A stretch of DNA of 64,000 bases, taken from an uncultured Lachnospiraceae bacterium. Lineage in GTDB: Bacteria; Bacillota; Clostridia; Lachnospirales; Lachnospiraceae. Positions 16,439 to 27,397 of this stretch are shown in pieces; position 1 is the first letter of the stretch, and each line of letters opens with the position of its first letter. The notes beneath the pieces are model-generated. The model saw only the letters and a list, made by a program, of their open reading frames with translations, ran no database searches and had not been told where the DNA came from. Made by a program: the position numbers and the translations under genes. The stretch is taken from contig CANQHZ010000005.1 of assembly GCA_947623805.1 (NCBI GenBank), forward strand, positions 1 through 64,000, written 5' to 3'.

Positions 16439-17680
16439 ATGCGGCAACATAAGAAAAAACAAAGAGCAATTGCGCTTGTCTTGGTTGTGTTGATGGCGAC
16501 ATTGGCGATATATATGCGTCCGCTTATAAGCCGGGCAGATGAGATTTCCGAGCTTCAGGACAGCATAAGCCAAAAGAAAAAGGAGATAGAGGAGGCTCAG
16601 GGGCAGAAAAAGGAGCTTCAGTCGGGTCTTACAGATGTAAAGAGCGTTATCGCAAATCTTAACAAGAGCAAGAATGACCTCGCGGCATATGTAAGCGAGC
16701 TTGATACTACTCTGTCGGCCGCGCAGGCAAAGATAAATGAGCTTGCCGATATGATAACCGAAAAGGAGACGGAGATTACAAAGACAAAGGCGGAGCTTGA
16801 GGAGGCTCAGAGGACGGAGCAGCAGCAGTATGCGGCTATGAAAGACAGAATAAAGAGTATGTACGAGAGGGGCGACAGCTTTTATTTTGAGATTGTCTTT
16901 TCAGCAAAATCGTTTGGCGATATGCTTAACCGTGCCGATTATGTCGAACGTCTTACCGCGGCTGACAAACGGCTTCTCGATAAATTTAAGACGACACGTG
17001 AATACGTAGAGACCTGCAAGCAACAGCTTGAAGCGGAGCAAGAGCTCTTAGAGGAGGCAAAAAGCGACGCCGAGGCGGAGCAGCAGTCATTAGAGCTTTT
17101 GATTGCCGAGAAAGAGCAGCAGATGGCGGCGTATCAGGCTGATATAAACAATCAGGAGCAGGTTTTGAAAGCATATGAGGATGAAATGGCGGCGCGTGAT
17201 GCCGAGATAAAGGCGCTTGAAAAGGCTATGAAAGAGCAGCAGGAGGCGCTTGAAAAGGCAAACGGCAAAAAGAATACATACGACGGCGGCATGTTCGCGT
17301 GGCCGGCTCCGTCGTATACGCGTATTTCAGACGATTTTGGGATGCGCGAGGTTCACCCGATATACAAGGTACAGAAAATGCACAACGGCGTCGATATGGC
17401 TGCGCCGGGAGGCTCTCCGATACTTGCGGCGTATGACGGTACAGTGATAGCGGCGGCATACAGCTCCAGCATGGGCAACTATATTATGATAGACCATGGC
17501 GACGGTCTTACCACTATATATATGCACGCTTCCGCGCTGTATGTGAAAAGCGGGCAGAGCGTATCAAAGGGTGAAAAGATAGCGGCGGTAGGCACTACCG
17601 GCAATTCGACCGGCAATCATCTTCACTTTGGCGTAAGACTAAACGGGACATATGTAAATCCCTGGAATTATTTAAAGTAG
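16439..17680 (+). CDS. Secreted coiled-coil M23 murein hydrolase (PcsB/EnvC/CwlO-like)
   Basis: A 413-residue exported protein: a basic N-terminus and hydrophobic segment (AIALVLVVLMATLAIYM) form a signal peptide or anchor, residues about 35-270 are a long coiled coil rich in E, K, Q and A, and the C-terminal 120 residues are an M23 (LytM) endopeptidase domain with the zinc ligands in HNGVDMAAP and HLHFGV. Both zinc motifs are intact, so it should be an active peptidoglycan hydrolase rather than only an activator. Coiled-coil M23 proteins next to ftsEX are held inactive until FtsEX pulls on the coiled coil. The gene lies 12 bases after ftsX. Confidence 0.9.
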   Translation: MRQHKKKQRAIALVLVVLMATLAIYMRPLISRADEISELQDSISQKKKEIEEAQGQKKELQSGLTDVKSVIANLNKSKNDLAAYVSELDTTLSAAQAKINELADMITEKETEITKTKAELEEAQRTEQQQYAAMKDRIKSMYERGDSFYFEIVFSAKSFGDMLNRADYVERLTAADKRLLDKFKTTREYVETCKQQLEAEQELLEEAKSDAEAEQQSLELLIAEKEQQMAAYQADINNQEQVLKAYEDEMAARDAEIKALEKAMKEQQEALEKANGKKNTYDGGMFAWPAPSYTRISDDFGMREVHPIYKVQKMHNGVDMAAPGGSPILAAYDGTVIAAAYSSSMGNYIMIDHGDGLTTIYMHASALYVKSGQSVSKGEKIAAVGTTGNSTGNHLHFGVRLNGTYVNPWNYLK

Positions 17681-17704
17681 TAACAGGAAGGAAATGGCTT
17701 ATAA

Positions 17705-18994
17705 ATGCAAAATCAAGGCGACTTTAACGGTTATAACAATGCAATAGGCGGGTATCCGCAAAGAAACGACGGCAGCGAAAAGAAAGCAAGGTATTATCTG
17801 CTGGGACTTGCGACTGGATTTGCATTGTCGATGATAGTTATGCTTATGACTGTCAGTGTCATAAGGTTTTACAGAAATATACAGATAGTGCGCAGCAGGG
17901 AGCAGGCTGAGGCGATTGAGAGCGTGACTGACGATGCGGTAGTGGAAAAGCTCGGCGTGCTTGAAGAAACCGTGGATAAATACTTTTGGAAGGATGTCGA
18001 GAGTGATACACTTCAGAACGGTATTTATAAAGGGATGCTGGCGGCGCTTGACGACCCCTACAGCGTTTACTATACCAAAGAGGAGCTTATCGACCTCCAG
18101 CAGCAGACGGAGGGAATTTATTATGGAATAGGTGCATATATAAGCAAAGATTTGGATACGGGCTACGTACAGATAAGCAAAATTATAAAGGACACCCCCG
18201 CCGAGGAGAGCGACCTCGAACAGGGCGATTATATTTATGCCATAGAGGGCGAGAGCATGTATGGCAAGGAAAGTGATTATGTAGTCAGCAAGATAAAAGG
18301 CGAGGAGGGTACTTTTGTCACAATCACTGTCTTACGGGAAGGTGAGGCAAATCCGATTGATATAGATGTGGAGCGGCGCAAGATAGAAAGTCCGACCGTT
18401 GAGTATGAAATGTACGACAACGGCGTGGCATATATACAAATAACGGAGTTTGATTTGGTTACGACAGGTCAGTTTGAGGAGGCATATGAGCAGGCAAAAG
18501 CAGATGGCATGAAAGGGCTTATAATCGACCTGCGCAGTAATCCGGGGGGCAACCTTTCTACGGTATGTGATATAGCGCGCATGATTCTTCCCAAGGGACT
18601 GATTGTGTACACGGAAGACAAATATGGCGAACGCGAGGAATACAAGTGCGACGGCAAGAATGAGATAGACGTACCGCTTGTGATACTGGCGGACGGATAC
18701 AGCGCAAGCGCGTCGGAGATACTCACGGGCGCGGTAAAGGATTATGGCATAGGTACGATAGTAGGCACGACTACTTATGGCAAGGGCATAGTCCAGAAAG
18801 TGATAAACCTTTCGGACGGCTCGGCGCTGAAACTTACGGTCAGCACGTATTATACACCGAACGGCAACAATATACATGGCATAGGCATAGAGCCGGACAT
18901 AGAAGTGCCGTTTGATTCGGAGCAGTACAAAAACGGAGTTGACAATCAGCTTGAGAAAGCGAAAGAAGTGCTGGCGCAGCAACTTGGTCAGTAG
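17705..18994 (+). CDS. ctpA: S41 family carboxyl-terminal processing protease
   Basis: Membrane-anchored C-terminal processing protease, 429 residues, acting outside the membrane. One membrane segment (residues about 30-52), a PDZ domain (YYGIGAYISKD, with KIIKDTPAEESDLEQGDYI) and the S41 core follow. The catalytic serine lies in DGYSASASEIL and the lysine in TTYGKGIVQK. In B. subtilis the equivalent ctpB lies next to ftsEX too; such proteases trim signalling proteins or wall hydrolases, so control of the preceding M23 hydrolase is a fair guess. It is 24 bases after the hydrolase gene. Confidence 0.93.
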   Translation: MQNQGDFNGYNNAIGGYPQRNDGSEKKARYYLLGLATGFALSMIVMLMTVSVIRFYRNIQIVRSREQAEAIESVTDDAVVEKLGVLEETVDKYFWKDVESDTLQNGIYKGMLAALDDPYSVYYTKEELIDLQQQTEGIYYGIGAYISKDLDTGYVQISKIIKDTPAEESDLEQGDYIYAIEGESMYGKESDYVVSKIKGEEGTFVTITVLREGEANPIDIDVERRKIESPTVEYEMYDNGVAYIQITEFDLVTTGQFEEAYEQAKADGMKGLIIDLRSNPGGNLSTVCDIARMILPKGLIVYTEDKYGEREEYKCDGKNEIDVPLVILADGYSASASEILTGAVKDYGIGTIVGTTTYGKGIVQKVINLSDGSALKLTVSTYYTPNGNNIHGIGIEPDIEVPFDSEQYKNGVDNQLEKAKEVLAQQLGQ

Positions 18995-19011
18995 CGAATG
19001 GAGGAATGATT

Positions 19012-20001
19012 ATGTACACGGCGGACGAAAAAAGATACAGTAGTATGCAATACAACCGATGCGGCGATAGCGGATTGCTGTTGCCCGCGGTTTCTCTTGG
19101 ATTGTGGCACAATTTTGGCTCGGGTGCAAGCTTTGAGAACATGCAGAATATGTGTTATACAGCGTTTGACAAGGGAATTACTCATTTTGATTTGGCAAAC
19201 AACTATGGGCCTGTCGCGGGAGCGGCAGAGGAAAATTTTGGAAGAATACTTGCCAAAGGGCTTGGCCGTTACCGCGACGAACTTATTATATCAACCAAAG
19301 CGGGATATGACATGTGGGAAGGCCCTTATGGAAACTGGGGGAGCAGGAAATACCTTATCGCAAGCCTTGACCAGAGTTTGAAACGCATGGGTGTTGAGTA
19401 TGTCGATATATTTTACCACCACAGACCGGACCCTGAAACGCCGCTTGAGGAAACAGCCCGTACACTTGATGATATTGTGAGGAACGGTAAGGCGCTTTAT
19501 ATCGGAATATCAAATTATAATAAAGAACAGACTATTGCAATTGCAAAACTTTTTAAGAATATGGGGACCCCGTTTATTATCAATCAACGTAAATATTCTA
19601 TGCTTGTGCGCGATATTGAGACCGATGGATTGAAAGCATACGCAAAGGCAAACGGAATAGGCATCATTACATTCTGCCCGCTTGCCCAGGGGCTGCTTAC
19701 GGATAGGTATTTGAACGGTATTCCACAGGACAGCCGTATCAGGACTGACGGGCGTTTTCTGAAAGAAGATGCCGTGGACGAGAATACCATCGCAAAAATA
19801 CGCGCGTTAAATGATATCGCAAAGCAGCGCGGACAAAGCCTTGCGCAGATGGCACTTGCGTGGATATTGAGGGATAACGACATAACGAGTGTGTTGATTG
19901 GCGCGTCAAGACCGTCACAGATTATTGATAATGTCGGCATGCTTTCAAATATCAGCTTCACCCAGGAAGAACGTGATAAGATTGATGATATTTTGAATTG
20001 A
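19012..20001 (+). CDS. Aldo/keto reductase (YghZ-like)
   Basis: NADPH-dependent aldo/keto reductase of about 329 residues, of the YghZ/GSP69-like branch, which reduces glyceraldehyde 3-phosphate or methylglyoxal in E. coli. Typical segments are the catalytic tetrad region FDLANNYGP (Asp and Tyr), ISTKAGYDMWEGPYG (Lys), YVDIFYHHRPDPETPLEETA (His) and the C-terminal cofactor motif LIGASRPSQIIDNVG. The ATG at 19012 is preferred to one six bases earlier because GGAGG lies seven bases before it. It is 17 bases after the protease gene and ends in a terminator, so it may be the last gene of the ftsEX transcript, though its role there is not obvious. Confidence 0.88.
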   Translation: MYTADEKRYSSMQYNRCGDSGLLLPAVSLGLWHNFGSGASFENMQNMCYTAFDKGITHFDLANNYGPVAGAAEENFGRILAKGLGRYRDELIISTKAGYDMWEGPYGNWGSRKYLIASLDQSLKRMGVEYVDIFYHHRPDPETPLEETARTLDDIVRNGKALYIGISNYNKEQTIAIAKLFKNMGTPFIINQRKYSMLVRDIETDGLKAYAKANGIGIITFCPLAQGLLTDRYLNGIPQDSRIRTDGRFLKEDAVDENTIAKIRALNDIAKQRGQSLAQMALAWILRDNDITSVLIGASRPSQIIDNVGMLSNISFTQEERDKIDDILN

Positions 20002-20026
20002 ATTAGACTATGAAAAAGCTTATAAA

Positions 20027-20064
20027 AGGCGGTTCTGTCACAAAGTCGTGACGGAGCCGTTTTT
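20027..20064 (+). terminator. Rho-independent terminator after the aldo/keto reductase
   Basis: CGGTTCTGTCAC (20030-20041) pairs with GTGACGGAGCCG (20048-20059), using two G-U pairs, with a six-base loop and TTTTT after it. Confidence 0.85.
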
Positions 20065-20109
20065 ATGTACTGCTTGTCGTCATTTACAGATAGAGGCAAA
20101 ATAAAAAAC

Positions 20110-20123
20110 AGAACAAAAGTTCT
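20110..20123. promoter_or_regulatory. LexA (DinR) box upstream of uvrBA
   Basis: AGAAC-AAAA-GTTCT matches the Gram-positive LexA operator core GAAC-N4-GTTC. It lies about 20 bases before the -35 element of the promoter of uvrB, a classical SOS gene. Confidence 0.65.
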
Positions 20124-20142
20124 AAAAAGTGTCTCTGTTCTC

Positions 20143-20171
20143 TGTACAAATAAATATCTATGTGATATAAT
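20143..20171 (+). promoter_or_regulatory. Promoter of uvrBA
   Basis: TGTACA (20143-20148), 17 bases, TATAAT (20166-20171), with an extended -10 (TGA before TATAAT). The leader to the uvrB start is about 100 bases. Confidence 0.6.
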
Positions 20172-20276
20172 CAAAATTACTTTTATTGGCCTTTATATTA
20201 TTATTTGCTTAGATTTTTCAAGATAATGGCGCGAGTATGTTATAGGCGCTGTTAGATTATTCCGGGGGTGAGACCT

Positions 20277-22322
20277 TTGAGGTCAGCTGACACGAAAGCT
20301 TCAGATACAAGAGCCAAGAATACGGAAGGGATTTTCAAGCTGCACAGTGAATACCGGCCCACGGGCGACCAGCCGCAGGCGATAGATGAACTTGTCAAAG
20401 GCTTTAAGGCGGGAAACCAGTTTCAGACATTGCTTGGCGTCACGGGTTCGGGTAAGACCTTTACTATGGCAAATATAATAGCCGCGCTGAATAAGCCCAC
20501 TCTTGTCATAGCGCACAATAAGACGCTTGCGGGGCAGCTTTATGGCGAATTTAAAGAGTTTTTTCCCGAAAATGCCGTGGAATATTTTGTGAGCTATTAT
20601 GATTATTATCAGCCAGAGGCATACATTCCGTCCTCTGACACATATATAGCAAAGGATTCGGCGGTAAATGAGGAGATTGACAAGCTCCGTCTGTCCGCGA
20701 CAGCTTCGCTTACAGAGCGCCGAGATGTTGTTGTGGTGGCGAGTGTATCATGCATATATGGATTGGGAAGTCCCGATGAATATCAGGGAATGATGCTGTC
20801 ATTGCGCCCGCATATGATAAAGGATAGAGACGAGGTAATCCGTGCGTTGATAGAAATGCAGTATGACAGAAACGACATGGATTTGGAAAGGGGACGTTTT
20901 AGGGTTCGCGGAGATGTTTTGGAGATAAATCCTGCACAGGGAGGCGATTATCTCATACGTGTGGAGTTTTTCGGAGATGAGATAGACCGCATAGCCGAGG
21001 TGGATGCAGTGACAAATAAGGTGAATGCTCTGCTTGAGCATGTCACGATTTTTCCCGCATCACATTATGTAGTGGCGCCCGAGAGGATAGCGCAGGCGTG
21101 CAAAAACATAGAGGCGGAGATGAAAGAGCGTGTCAGCTATTTTAAAGGCGAGGACAAGCTGCTTGAGGCGCAGCGTATTTCAGAGCGGACGAATTTTGAC
21201 GTGGAAATGCTTAGGGAGACGGGTTTCTGCTCGGGCATTGAAAACTACTCGCGCCATTTAAACGGCACGGCGGAGGGGGCTCCGCCATACTGCTTGCTCG
21301 ACTTTTTTAATGAAGATTTCCTTATTATAATAGATGAGTCTCACATGACGATACCACAGATTAGAGGGATGTATGCGGGCGACCGCTCGCGCAAGACTAC
21401 GCTTGTTGAGTATGGATTTAGATTGCCGTCGGCACTTGACAACAGACCGCTCAAATTTGAGGAATTCGAGCAGAAGATAGACCAGATGCTTTTTGTTTCG
21501 GCGACACCCGGTATATACGAGGAAGAACATGAGCTTTTGCGCGCGGAGCAGATTATAAGACCTACGGGACTGCTTGACCCTAATATTGAGATACATCCTG
21601 TAGAGGGACAGATTGATGACCTTATATCGCGGATAAACGAGGAAACGGCGAAACACAACAAAGTGCTTGTCACGACGCTCACAAAACGCATGGCGGAGGA
21701 TTTGACGAAATATATGAGCGAGGCAGGCGTGCGCGTCAAATATCTTCATTCCGATATAGACACGCTTGAACGCGCCGAGATTATACGCGATATGCGCCTT
21801 GATGTATTTGACGTACTTGTCGGAATCAACCTTTTGCGTGAGGGACTTGATATTCCCGAAATATCGCTTGTCGCAATTATTGACGCTGACAAGGAGGGAT
21901 TTCTGCGTTCGGCGACCTCCCTGATACAGACAGTGGGACGCGCGGCAAGAAACTCAGAAGGACATGTCATCATGTATGCGGACACCATTACCGATTCGAT
22001 GCGGATTACGCTTGACGAAACGGCAAGACGGCGCGCGATACAGCAAAAATATAATGATGAAAATGGCATCACGCCGCAGACGATAAAAAAAGCAGTGCGC
22101 GACCTCATCAGTATATCCAAGGCAGTAGCAAAGGAAGAACAGGAATTTGCAAAAGACCCTGAATCTATGAATGAGAAAGAGCTTAAAAAGCTTATCGCCT
22201 CCCTTGAAAAGAATATGCGCAAGGCGGCTGCAGACCTTAATTTTGAGGCGGCTATGGAGCTTCGCGACAAGATGATGCAGCTAAAGAAAATGCTGAATGA
22301 TATGTCTAAGGGCATTGAGTGA
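20277..22322 (+). CDS. uvrB: Excinuclease ABC subunit B
   Basis: Helicase-like damage-verification subunit of nucleotide excision repair. Visible are the N-terminal [11 protein letters not shown], Walker A GVTGSGKT, the beta-hairpin region [16 protein letters not shown], the DESH helicase box, GRAARN and the C-terminal UvrC-binding UVR motif ([18 protein letters not shown]). TTG at 20277 is chosen because the GGGGGTGA site ends six bases before it; a GTG at 20268 lies inside that site. Either way about 20 residues precede the usual UvrB start. The uvrA gene follows 80 bases on. A LexA-like box upstream predicts DNA-damage induction. Confidence 0.96.
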   Translation: MRSADTKASDTRAKNTEGIFKLHSEYRPTGDQPQAIDELVKGFKAGNQFQTLLGVTGSGKTFTMANIIAALNKPTLVIAHNKTLAGQLYGEFKEFFPENAVEYFVSYYDYYQPEAYIPSSDTYIAKDSAVNEEIDKLRLSATASLTERRDVVVVASVSCIYGLGSPDEYQGMMLSLRPHMIKDRDEVIRALIEMQYDRNDMDLERGRFRVRGDVLEINPAQGGDYLIRVEFFGDEIDRIAEVDAVTNKVNALLEHVTIFPASHYVVAPERIAQACKNIEAEMKERVSYFKGEDKLLEAQRISERTNFDVEMLRETGFCSGIENYSRHLNGTAEGAPPYCLLDFFNEDFLIIIDESHMTIPQIRGMYAGDRSRKTTLVEYGFRLPSALDNRPLKFEEFEQKIDQMLFVSATPGIYEEEHELLRAEQIIRPTGLLDPNIEIHPVEGQIDDLISRINEETAKHNKVLVTTLTKRMAEDLTKYMSEAGVRVKYLHSDIDTLERAEIIRDMRLDVFDVLVGINLLREGLDIPEISLVAIIDADKEGFLRSATSLIQTVGRAARNSEGHVIMYADTITDSMRITLDETARRRAIQQKYNDENGITPQTIKKAVRDLISISKAVAKEEQEFAKDPESMNEKELKKLIASLEKNMRKAAADLNFEAAMELRDKMMQLKKMLNDMSKGIE

Positions 22323-22402
22323 TGATTTATTGAGGATAGATAGGTCATGCCTTGCTAAGGCTATCCTGTACAAAATGCGGCAATGCGGAAACGGAGAAAA
22401 AA

Positions 22403-25282
22403 ATGGACGAAAAACAATTAAAGATGCTTCCAAAGAGTGAGCTTATAAAAATAAGAGGTGCTAATGAACACAATCTGAAAAACATAAGTCTTGATATACC
22501 CAGGAATAAATTTGTAGTGCTTACAGGTCTGTCGGGTTCGGGCAAATCGTCGCTTGCGTTTGACACGATTTATGCGGAAGGGCAGCGCCGTTATATGGAG
22601 TCGCTTTCGTCATATGCGAGAATGTTTTTGGGACAGATGGAGAAGCCGAATGTAGAAAGCATAGAGGGCCTTTCCCCCGCTATTTCAATTGACCAGAAAT
22701 CCACGAACAGAAATCCACGCTCGACAGTCGGCACTGTAACAGAAATATATGATTATTTCAGGCTTTTGTATGCGCGGATAGGCATTCCGCACTGTCCTAA
22801 TTGCGGACGCGAGATAAAAAAACAGACAATAGACCAGATTGTGGACCAGATAATGGGCATGCCGGAGGGGACGAGGCTGCAGTTGCTTGCCCCCGTGGTA
22901 AGAGGACGCAAGGGTGAACATACCAAGGTACTCGACCGCGCAAAGCGTGCAGGTTATGTAAGATTGAGGATTGACGGCAGCCTGTATGAGCTTTCGGAAG
23001 AAATAAAGCTTGATAAAAATATAAAACATAATATAGAGATAGTGGTTGACCGCATTGTGGTAAAGGCGGGCATAGAACGACGCCTTACAGATTCCATCGA
23101 AAATGTTATGTCGCTTTCGGACGGTTTGCTGATAGTGGATGTGATAGACGGTGAGCCGATGAATTTTTCACAGAGTTTTGCGTGTCCTGACTGCGGCATC
23201 AGTATAGAGGAGGTAGAGCCGAGAAGCTTTTCATTCAACAATCCGTTTGGTGCGTGTCCTCAATGTCTGGGACTTGGTTATAAGATGGAGTTTGATGCGG
23301 ATTTAATGATACCTGACAGGAGCCTCAGTATAAATGAGGGAGCGATAACGGCAATGGGCTGGCAGTCATGCACGGACAAGACGAGCTTTACGAATGCTAT
23401 CCTGCAGGCACTCTGCAAGGAGTATGATTTTTCACTTGACACCCCATTTGAGGAGCTTTCGGACGAAGTGCAGAATATAATTATAAACGGCACGGGTGGC
23501 AGGGAGGTCATAGTTTATTACAAAGGACAGCGCGGGGAAGGAAGATACCCTATAGCGTTTGAAGGTCTGATAAAAAATGTAGAGCGGCGGTATAAGGAGA
23601 CTGCATCGGAGATAATGAAGCAGGAGTATGAGACCTTTATGCGAATTACGCCTTGTACGGAGTGCGGAGGCAAACGCTTAAAAAAGAGCTCGCTTGCCGT
23701 CACTGTATGCGACAAGAATATTTATGAGATAACATCGATGTCAATCGGCGGACTATACCGTTTTCTTGATTCCATGGAGCTGACAAAGCAGCAGCAGTTA
23801 ATTGGCAAGCGTATATTAAAAGAGATAAAGGCGCGAGTCGGATTTCTTGAAAATGTCGGCCTTGAATATCTTAGTCTTTCAAGGGGTACGGCGTCGCTTT
23901 CCGGCGGTGAAGCGCAGCGCATAAGGCTGGCTACGCAGATTGGCTCGGGGCTTGTCGGCGTGTGCTATATACTTGATGAGCCAAGTATAGGTCTTCATCA
24001 GAGAGACAATGACAAGCTTCTCAATGCGCTGAAAGAGCTGCGCGATTTGGGAAATACGTTGATTGTGGTAGAACATGATGAGGATACTATGTTTGCGGCG
24101 GACCATATAGTGGATATAGGGCCCGGCGCGGGTGAGCACGGAGGAGAGGTCATTGCGCAAGGGACGGCGGAGGAAATAATGAAAATTCCGGCATCGGTCA
24201 CAGGGCAGTACCTTAGCGGCAAGCTTTTTATACCAGTGCCCAAAACGCGTCGCAAACCTACAGGCTGGCTGACGGTAAAAGGAGCGTCGGAAAACAATCT
24301 TAAAAATATAAACGTAAAATTTCCGCTTGGTGTATTTACGTGTGTGACCGGCGTATCGGGCTCGGGCAAGTCTTCGCTGGTAAATGAGATATTGTATAAA
24401 CATCTGGCTCGGAGACTGAACAGGGCGCGCACAATAGCAGGAGCACATAAGGGTATAGAAGGCGTAGAGCAGCTTGACAAGGTTATCAATATAGACCAGT
24501 CACCCATAGGCAGGACCCCGCGCTCGAATCCCGCGACATATACAGGTGTATTTGACCAGATAAGGGATTTGTTTGCGGCAACGACAGACGCAAAAGCGAA
24601 AGGATACTCAAAAGGCCGCTTTAGTTTTAATGTAAAGGGCGGACGCTGCGAGGCGTGCGGAGGCGATGGCATAATAAAGATAGAAATGCACTTTTTGCCT
24701 GATGTTTATGTGCCGTGTGAGGTATGCCAGGGTAAACGTTACAATCGTGAAACGCTTGATGTTAAATATAAGGGGAAAAGTATATTTGATGTGCTTGATA
24801 TGACGGTCGAGGAGGCTTTGCCGTTTTTTGATGCTATCCCGTCCATAAAGCGAAAAATAGAAACGCTGTATGATGTGGGGCTTTCGTATATCAAACTGGG
24901 GCAGCCGTCAACTACGCTTTCCGGCGGTGAGGCGCAGCGCATAAAGCTTGCCACGGAGCTTAGCCGCAGGAGTACGGGCAAGACCATTTATATATTGGAC
25001 GAGCCGACTACGGGACTTCATTTTGCCGATGTGCATAAGCTTGTTGATATATTGCAGCGTCTGGCGGAGGGCGGAAATACGGTAGTCGTTATCGAACATA
25101 ATCTTGATGTGATAAAGACAGCGGATTATATTATAGATATGGGACCGGAGGGCGGAGACGGAGGCGGCACAGTGATAGCGGAAGGCACGCCCGAAGAAAT
25201 TGCCAAAAACAAAAAATCATACACGGGAATTTATGTAAAAAAGATGCTCGACAAGGCAAAGGCACATAAAATATCCAAATAA
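22403..25282 (+). CDS. uvrA: Excinuclease ABC subunit A
   Basis: Damage-recognition ATPase of nucleotide excision repair, 959 residues. Two ABC-type ATPase halves are present (Walker [11 protein letters not shown] near the N-terminus and [10 protein letters not shown] in the second half), each with its signature ([12 protein letters not shown] and [12 protein letters not shown]), plus CxxC zinc modules ([30 protein letters not shown]). The start at 22403 (MDEKQLKML) has a GGAG site six bases upstream and gives the usual length; an in-frame ATG at 22352 adds 17 unrelated residues. It is co-transcribed with uvrB. Confidence 0.97.
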   Translation: MDEKQLKMLPKSELIKIRGANEHNLKNISLDIPRNKFVVLTGLSGSGKSSLAFDTIYAEGQRRYMESLSSYARMFLGQMEKPNVESIEGLSPAISIDQKSTNRNPRSTVGTVTEIYDYFRLLYARIGIPHCPNCGREIKKQTIDQIVDQIMGMPEGTRLQLLAPVVRGRKGEHTKVLDRAKRAGYVRLRIDGSLYELSEEIKLDKNIKHNIEIVVDRIVVKAGIERRLTDSIENVMSLSDGLLIVDVIDGEPMNFSQSFACPDCGISIEEVEPRSFSFNNPFGACPQCLGLGYKMEFDADLMIPDRSLSINEGAITAMGWQSCTDKTSFTNAILQALCKEYDFSLDTPFEELSDEVQNIIINGTGGREVIVYYKGQRGEGRYPIAFEGLIKNVERRYKETASEIMKQEYETFMRITPCTECGGKRLKKSSLAVTVCDKNIYEITSMSIGGLYRFLDSMELTKQQQLIGKRILKEIKARVGFLENVGLEYLSLSRGTASLSGGEAQRIRLATQIGSGLVGVCYILDEPSIGLHQRDNDKLLNALKELRDLGNTLIVVEHDEDTMFAADHIVDIGPGAGEHGGEVIAQGTAEEIMKIPASVTGQYLSGKLFIPVPKTRRKPTGWLTVKGASENNLKNINVKFPLGVFTCVTGVSGSGKSSLVNEILYKHLARRLNRARTIAGAHKGIEGVEQLDKVINIDQSPIGRTPRSNPATYTGVFDQIRDLFAATTDAKAKGYSKGRFSFNVKGGRCEACGGDGIIKIEMHFLPDVYVPCEVCQGKRYNRETLDVKYKGKSIFDVLDMTVEEALPFFDAIPSIKRKIETLYDVGLSYIKLGQPSTTLSGGEAQRIKLATELSRRSTGKTIYILDEPTTGLHFADVHKLVDILQRLAEGGNTVVVIEHNLDVIKTADYIIDMGPEGGDGGGTVIAEGTPEEIAKNKKSYTGIYVKKMLDKAKAHKISK

Positions 25283-25388
25283 ATAAAATGTGACACTAAA
25301 GTATTGCTTAAAAATTACCGATATATTATTCAGATATAGGCATTTTGGCATGTTTTTTTGAAAAAATCAAAAAAAAGCATGAACCCCC

Positions 25389-25417
25389 TTTAAAAAATGG
25401 CTGAATTAGGTTATAAT
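25389..25417 (+). promoter_or_regulatory. Possible promoter of the mreB-flagellar operon
   Basis: A perfect TATAAT (25412-25417) preceded at 17 bases by TTTAAA (25389-25394). The -35 is weak. No sigma-D element was seen here. The remaining uvrA-mreB gap holds only an A/T hairpin near 25349-25381. Confidence 0.4.
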
Positions 25418-25535
25418 GACTTAGTATGCTTTATTTGTTTGGTTAATAGTTATATTCTTATTGGGTAAACTATTTTTTAATGAGTTATTTATGATATAAA
25501 GTCGCCATTTTTAATATAGAAAGGGGCACAGAGCC

Positions 25536-26531
25536 ATGCAGTACACAGATATTGGAATTGACCTTGGGACCGCAAGTATATTGGTTTACATCAGAGGGAA
25601 GGGTGTCGTGCTGAAAGAGCCATCAGTAGTGGCATTTGATAGAGATTCGGATACGATTAAGGCTATTGGGGAGGATGCGAGACTTATGCTTGGCAGGACG
25701 CCAGGCAATATTGTGGCAGTCAGACCGCTGCGACAAGGTGTTATCTCCGACTACAAAGTAACAGAGCAGATGATGCAGCACTTCATACAGAAAGCGCTTG
25801 GCAGAAAGACATTTAGGAAACCGAGGATAGCCGTATGCGTACCCAGTGGTGTTACCGAAGTTGAAAAAAAGGCAGTTGAGGACGCGACATATCAGGCAGG
25901 AGCGAGGAGCGTCAATATTATAGAGGAGCCTATCGCTGCGGCGATAGGAGCGGGCATTGATATTTCAAAGCCGTGCGGCAATATGATAGTTGACATAGGC
26001 GGCGGCACTTCGGATATAGCTGTCATATCACTTGGCGGCACTGTCGTCAGCGCATCTATCAAGATAGCGGGTGACGATTTTGATGAGGCTCTTGTGCGTT
26101 ACATGAGGAAAAAGCACAATCTGCTAATTGGTGAGCGGACAGCGGAGGATATAAAAATTAAGATTGGTTCTGCGTTTAAGCGTGCAGAGGTTGACTATAT
26201 GGATGTGAGAGGGCGCAATCTTGTCACGGGACTTCCGAAGACAATACGTGTATCTTCGGAGGAGACGGAGGAAGCGCTTAGGGAGACGACCTCTCAGATT
26301 ATAGATACGATACACAGCGTCCTTGAAAAGACGCCGCCTGAGCTTGCGGCAGATATAGCGGACAGAGGCATAGTCCTTACAGGAGGCGGAAGTCTTTTGC
26401 GCGGACTTGAAGATTTGATAGAATCACGGACAGGCATAAATACAATGACAGCGGAGGACCCCATGACAGCGGTAGCGATAGGCACAGGCAAATATGTGGA
26501 GTTCCTTGCGGGCTATAGAGATGATATTTAA
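25536..26531 (+). CDS. mreB: Rod shape-determining protein MreB/Mbl
   Basis: Actin-like cytoskeletal protein, 331 residues, that guides lateral wall synthesis. It shows the ATP-binding motifs GIDLGTASILVYIRGKG, IVDIGGGTSDIAVISLGG and GIVLTGGGSLLRGLEDL, and RIAVCVPSGVTEVEKKAVE. The context (followed by two flagellar rod-type genes, as mbl-flhO-flhP in B. subtilis) points to the Mbl branch rather than MreB of the mreBCD operon. A good GAAAGGGG site precedes the ATG. The intergenic distance to the first flagellar gene is 26 bases. Confidence 0.93.
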   Translation: MQYTDIGIDLGTASILVYIRGKGVVLKEPSVVAFDRDSDTIKAIGEDARLMLGRTPGNIVAVRPLRQGVISDYKVTEQMMQHFIQKALGRKTFRKPRIAVCVPSGVTEVEKKAVEDATYQAGARSVNIIEEPIAAAIGAGIDISKPCGNMIVDIGGGTSDIAVISLGGTVVSASIKIAGDDFDEALVRYMRKKHNLLIGERTAEDIKIKIGSAFKRAEVDYMDVRGRNLVTGLPKTIRVSSEETEEALRETTSQIIDTIHSVLEKTPPELAADIADRGIVLTGGGSLLRGLEDLIESRTGINTMTAEDPMTAVAIGTGKYVEFLAGYRDDI

Positions 26532-26557
26532 GCTTACAAAATGGAGGTTAGATACGT

Positions 26558-27337
26558 ATGCTTAGAGGTTTATATACGGCTTATACAGGCATGTTGAATG
26601 AGCAGTACAGGATGGATATTATGTCAAATAATCTTGCCAATGCCGATACCACAGGTTTTAAAAAGGAAGGCTCTACAAGTCAGGCATATGATGAGGTTAT
26701 GGCAGTTAAAATCAAGGACCTCACAGAAAATCCCAATGTTCCCAAACGCCTTGGCGGTATGAGTCTTGGAGTAAAGATTGGTGAGACCTACACGGATTTT
26801 TCACAGGGTTCACTTAGAAATACCGATAATACTTATGATTTGGCGATTGGCAGTGAGGGCTTTTTTAATATAGAGTTTACGAGTAAGTCGGGCGAGGTAT
26901 CTACCAAGTATACGAGAAACGGTGAATTTAACCTTACAAGAGACGGTTACATGGTGACGAAAGACGGCGATTACCTGCTTGGCAAAGATGGAAACAGGAT
27001 ACAGATTTCCACCACAGCGGCGAAGACAGAGATAGATTCACAGGGAAACATATATCAGGATGACGCGCTTGTAGGCAGCATTAAGATTACAAACTTTACG
27101 GATACAAATTATCTCACGCATTATGGCGAGACCATGTGGGATGCCAAAGAGGGCGCGGAAGCCGTAGATGTGGAATATCCCAATATATATCAGGGCTGGC
27201 TCGAAATGTCAAACGTTTCCGTAGTAAAGGAAATGGTGAATATGATTGCTATTTCAAGGCAGTATGAGGCAAATCAGAAGTTTATAACAAGCTATGACGA
27301 GAGCTTAGAGAAGTCAATGGAGCTTAGCAGAATATAA
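26558..27337 (+). CDS. flhO: Flagellar hook-basal body protein FlgF/FlhO-type
   Basis: Distal or proximal rod protein of the flagellar axial family, 259 residues. It has the axial N-terminal signature (GMLNEQYRMDIMSNNLANADTTGF split as LNEQYRMDIMSNNLANAD and TTGFKKE), a central FlgF/G/E-like domain (GSEGFFNIE, TRNGEFNLTRDGYMVTKDG) and the C-terminal heptad-rich signature VVKEMVNMIAISRQYEANQK. It pairs with the next gene as flhO-flhP do in B. subtilis. Such proteins are exported through the flagellar type III system and carry no cleaved signal. Confidence 0.9.
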   Translation: MLRGLYTAYTGMLNEQYRMDIMSNNLANADTTGFKKEGSTSQAYDEVMAVKIKDLTENPNVPKRLGGMSLGVKIGETYTDFSQGSLRNTDNTYDLAIGSEGFFNIEFTSKSGEVSTKYTRNGEFNLTRDGYMVTKDGDYLLGKDGNRIQISTTAAKTEIDSQGNIYQDDALVGSIKITNFTDTNYLTHYGETMWDAKEGAEAVDVEYPNIYQGWLEMSNVSVVKEMVNMIAISRQYEANQKFITSYDESLEKSMELSRI

Positions 27338-27397
27338 AAATGCAAAGCGGCGTTTTTTACGTGGATTAAGCGTTGATGAAGCGATAGGAGGATTAGT

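Noticed and set aside
25349-25381. A/T-rich hairpin after uvrA as terminator
   Set aside because: The stem is nearly all A-T with no GC core or proper T-run, so termination there is not supported.
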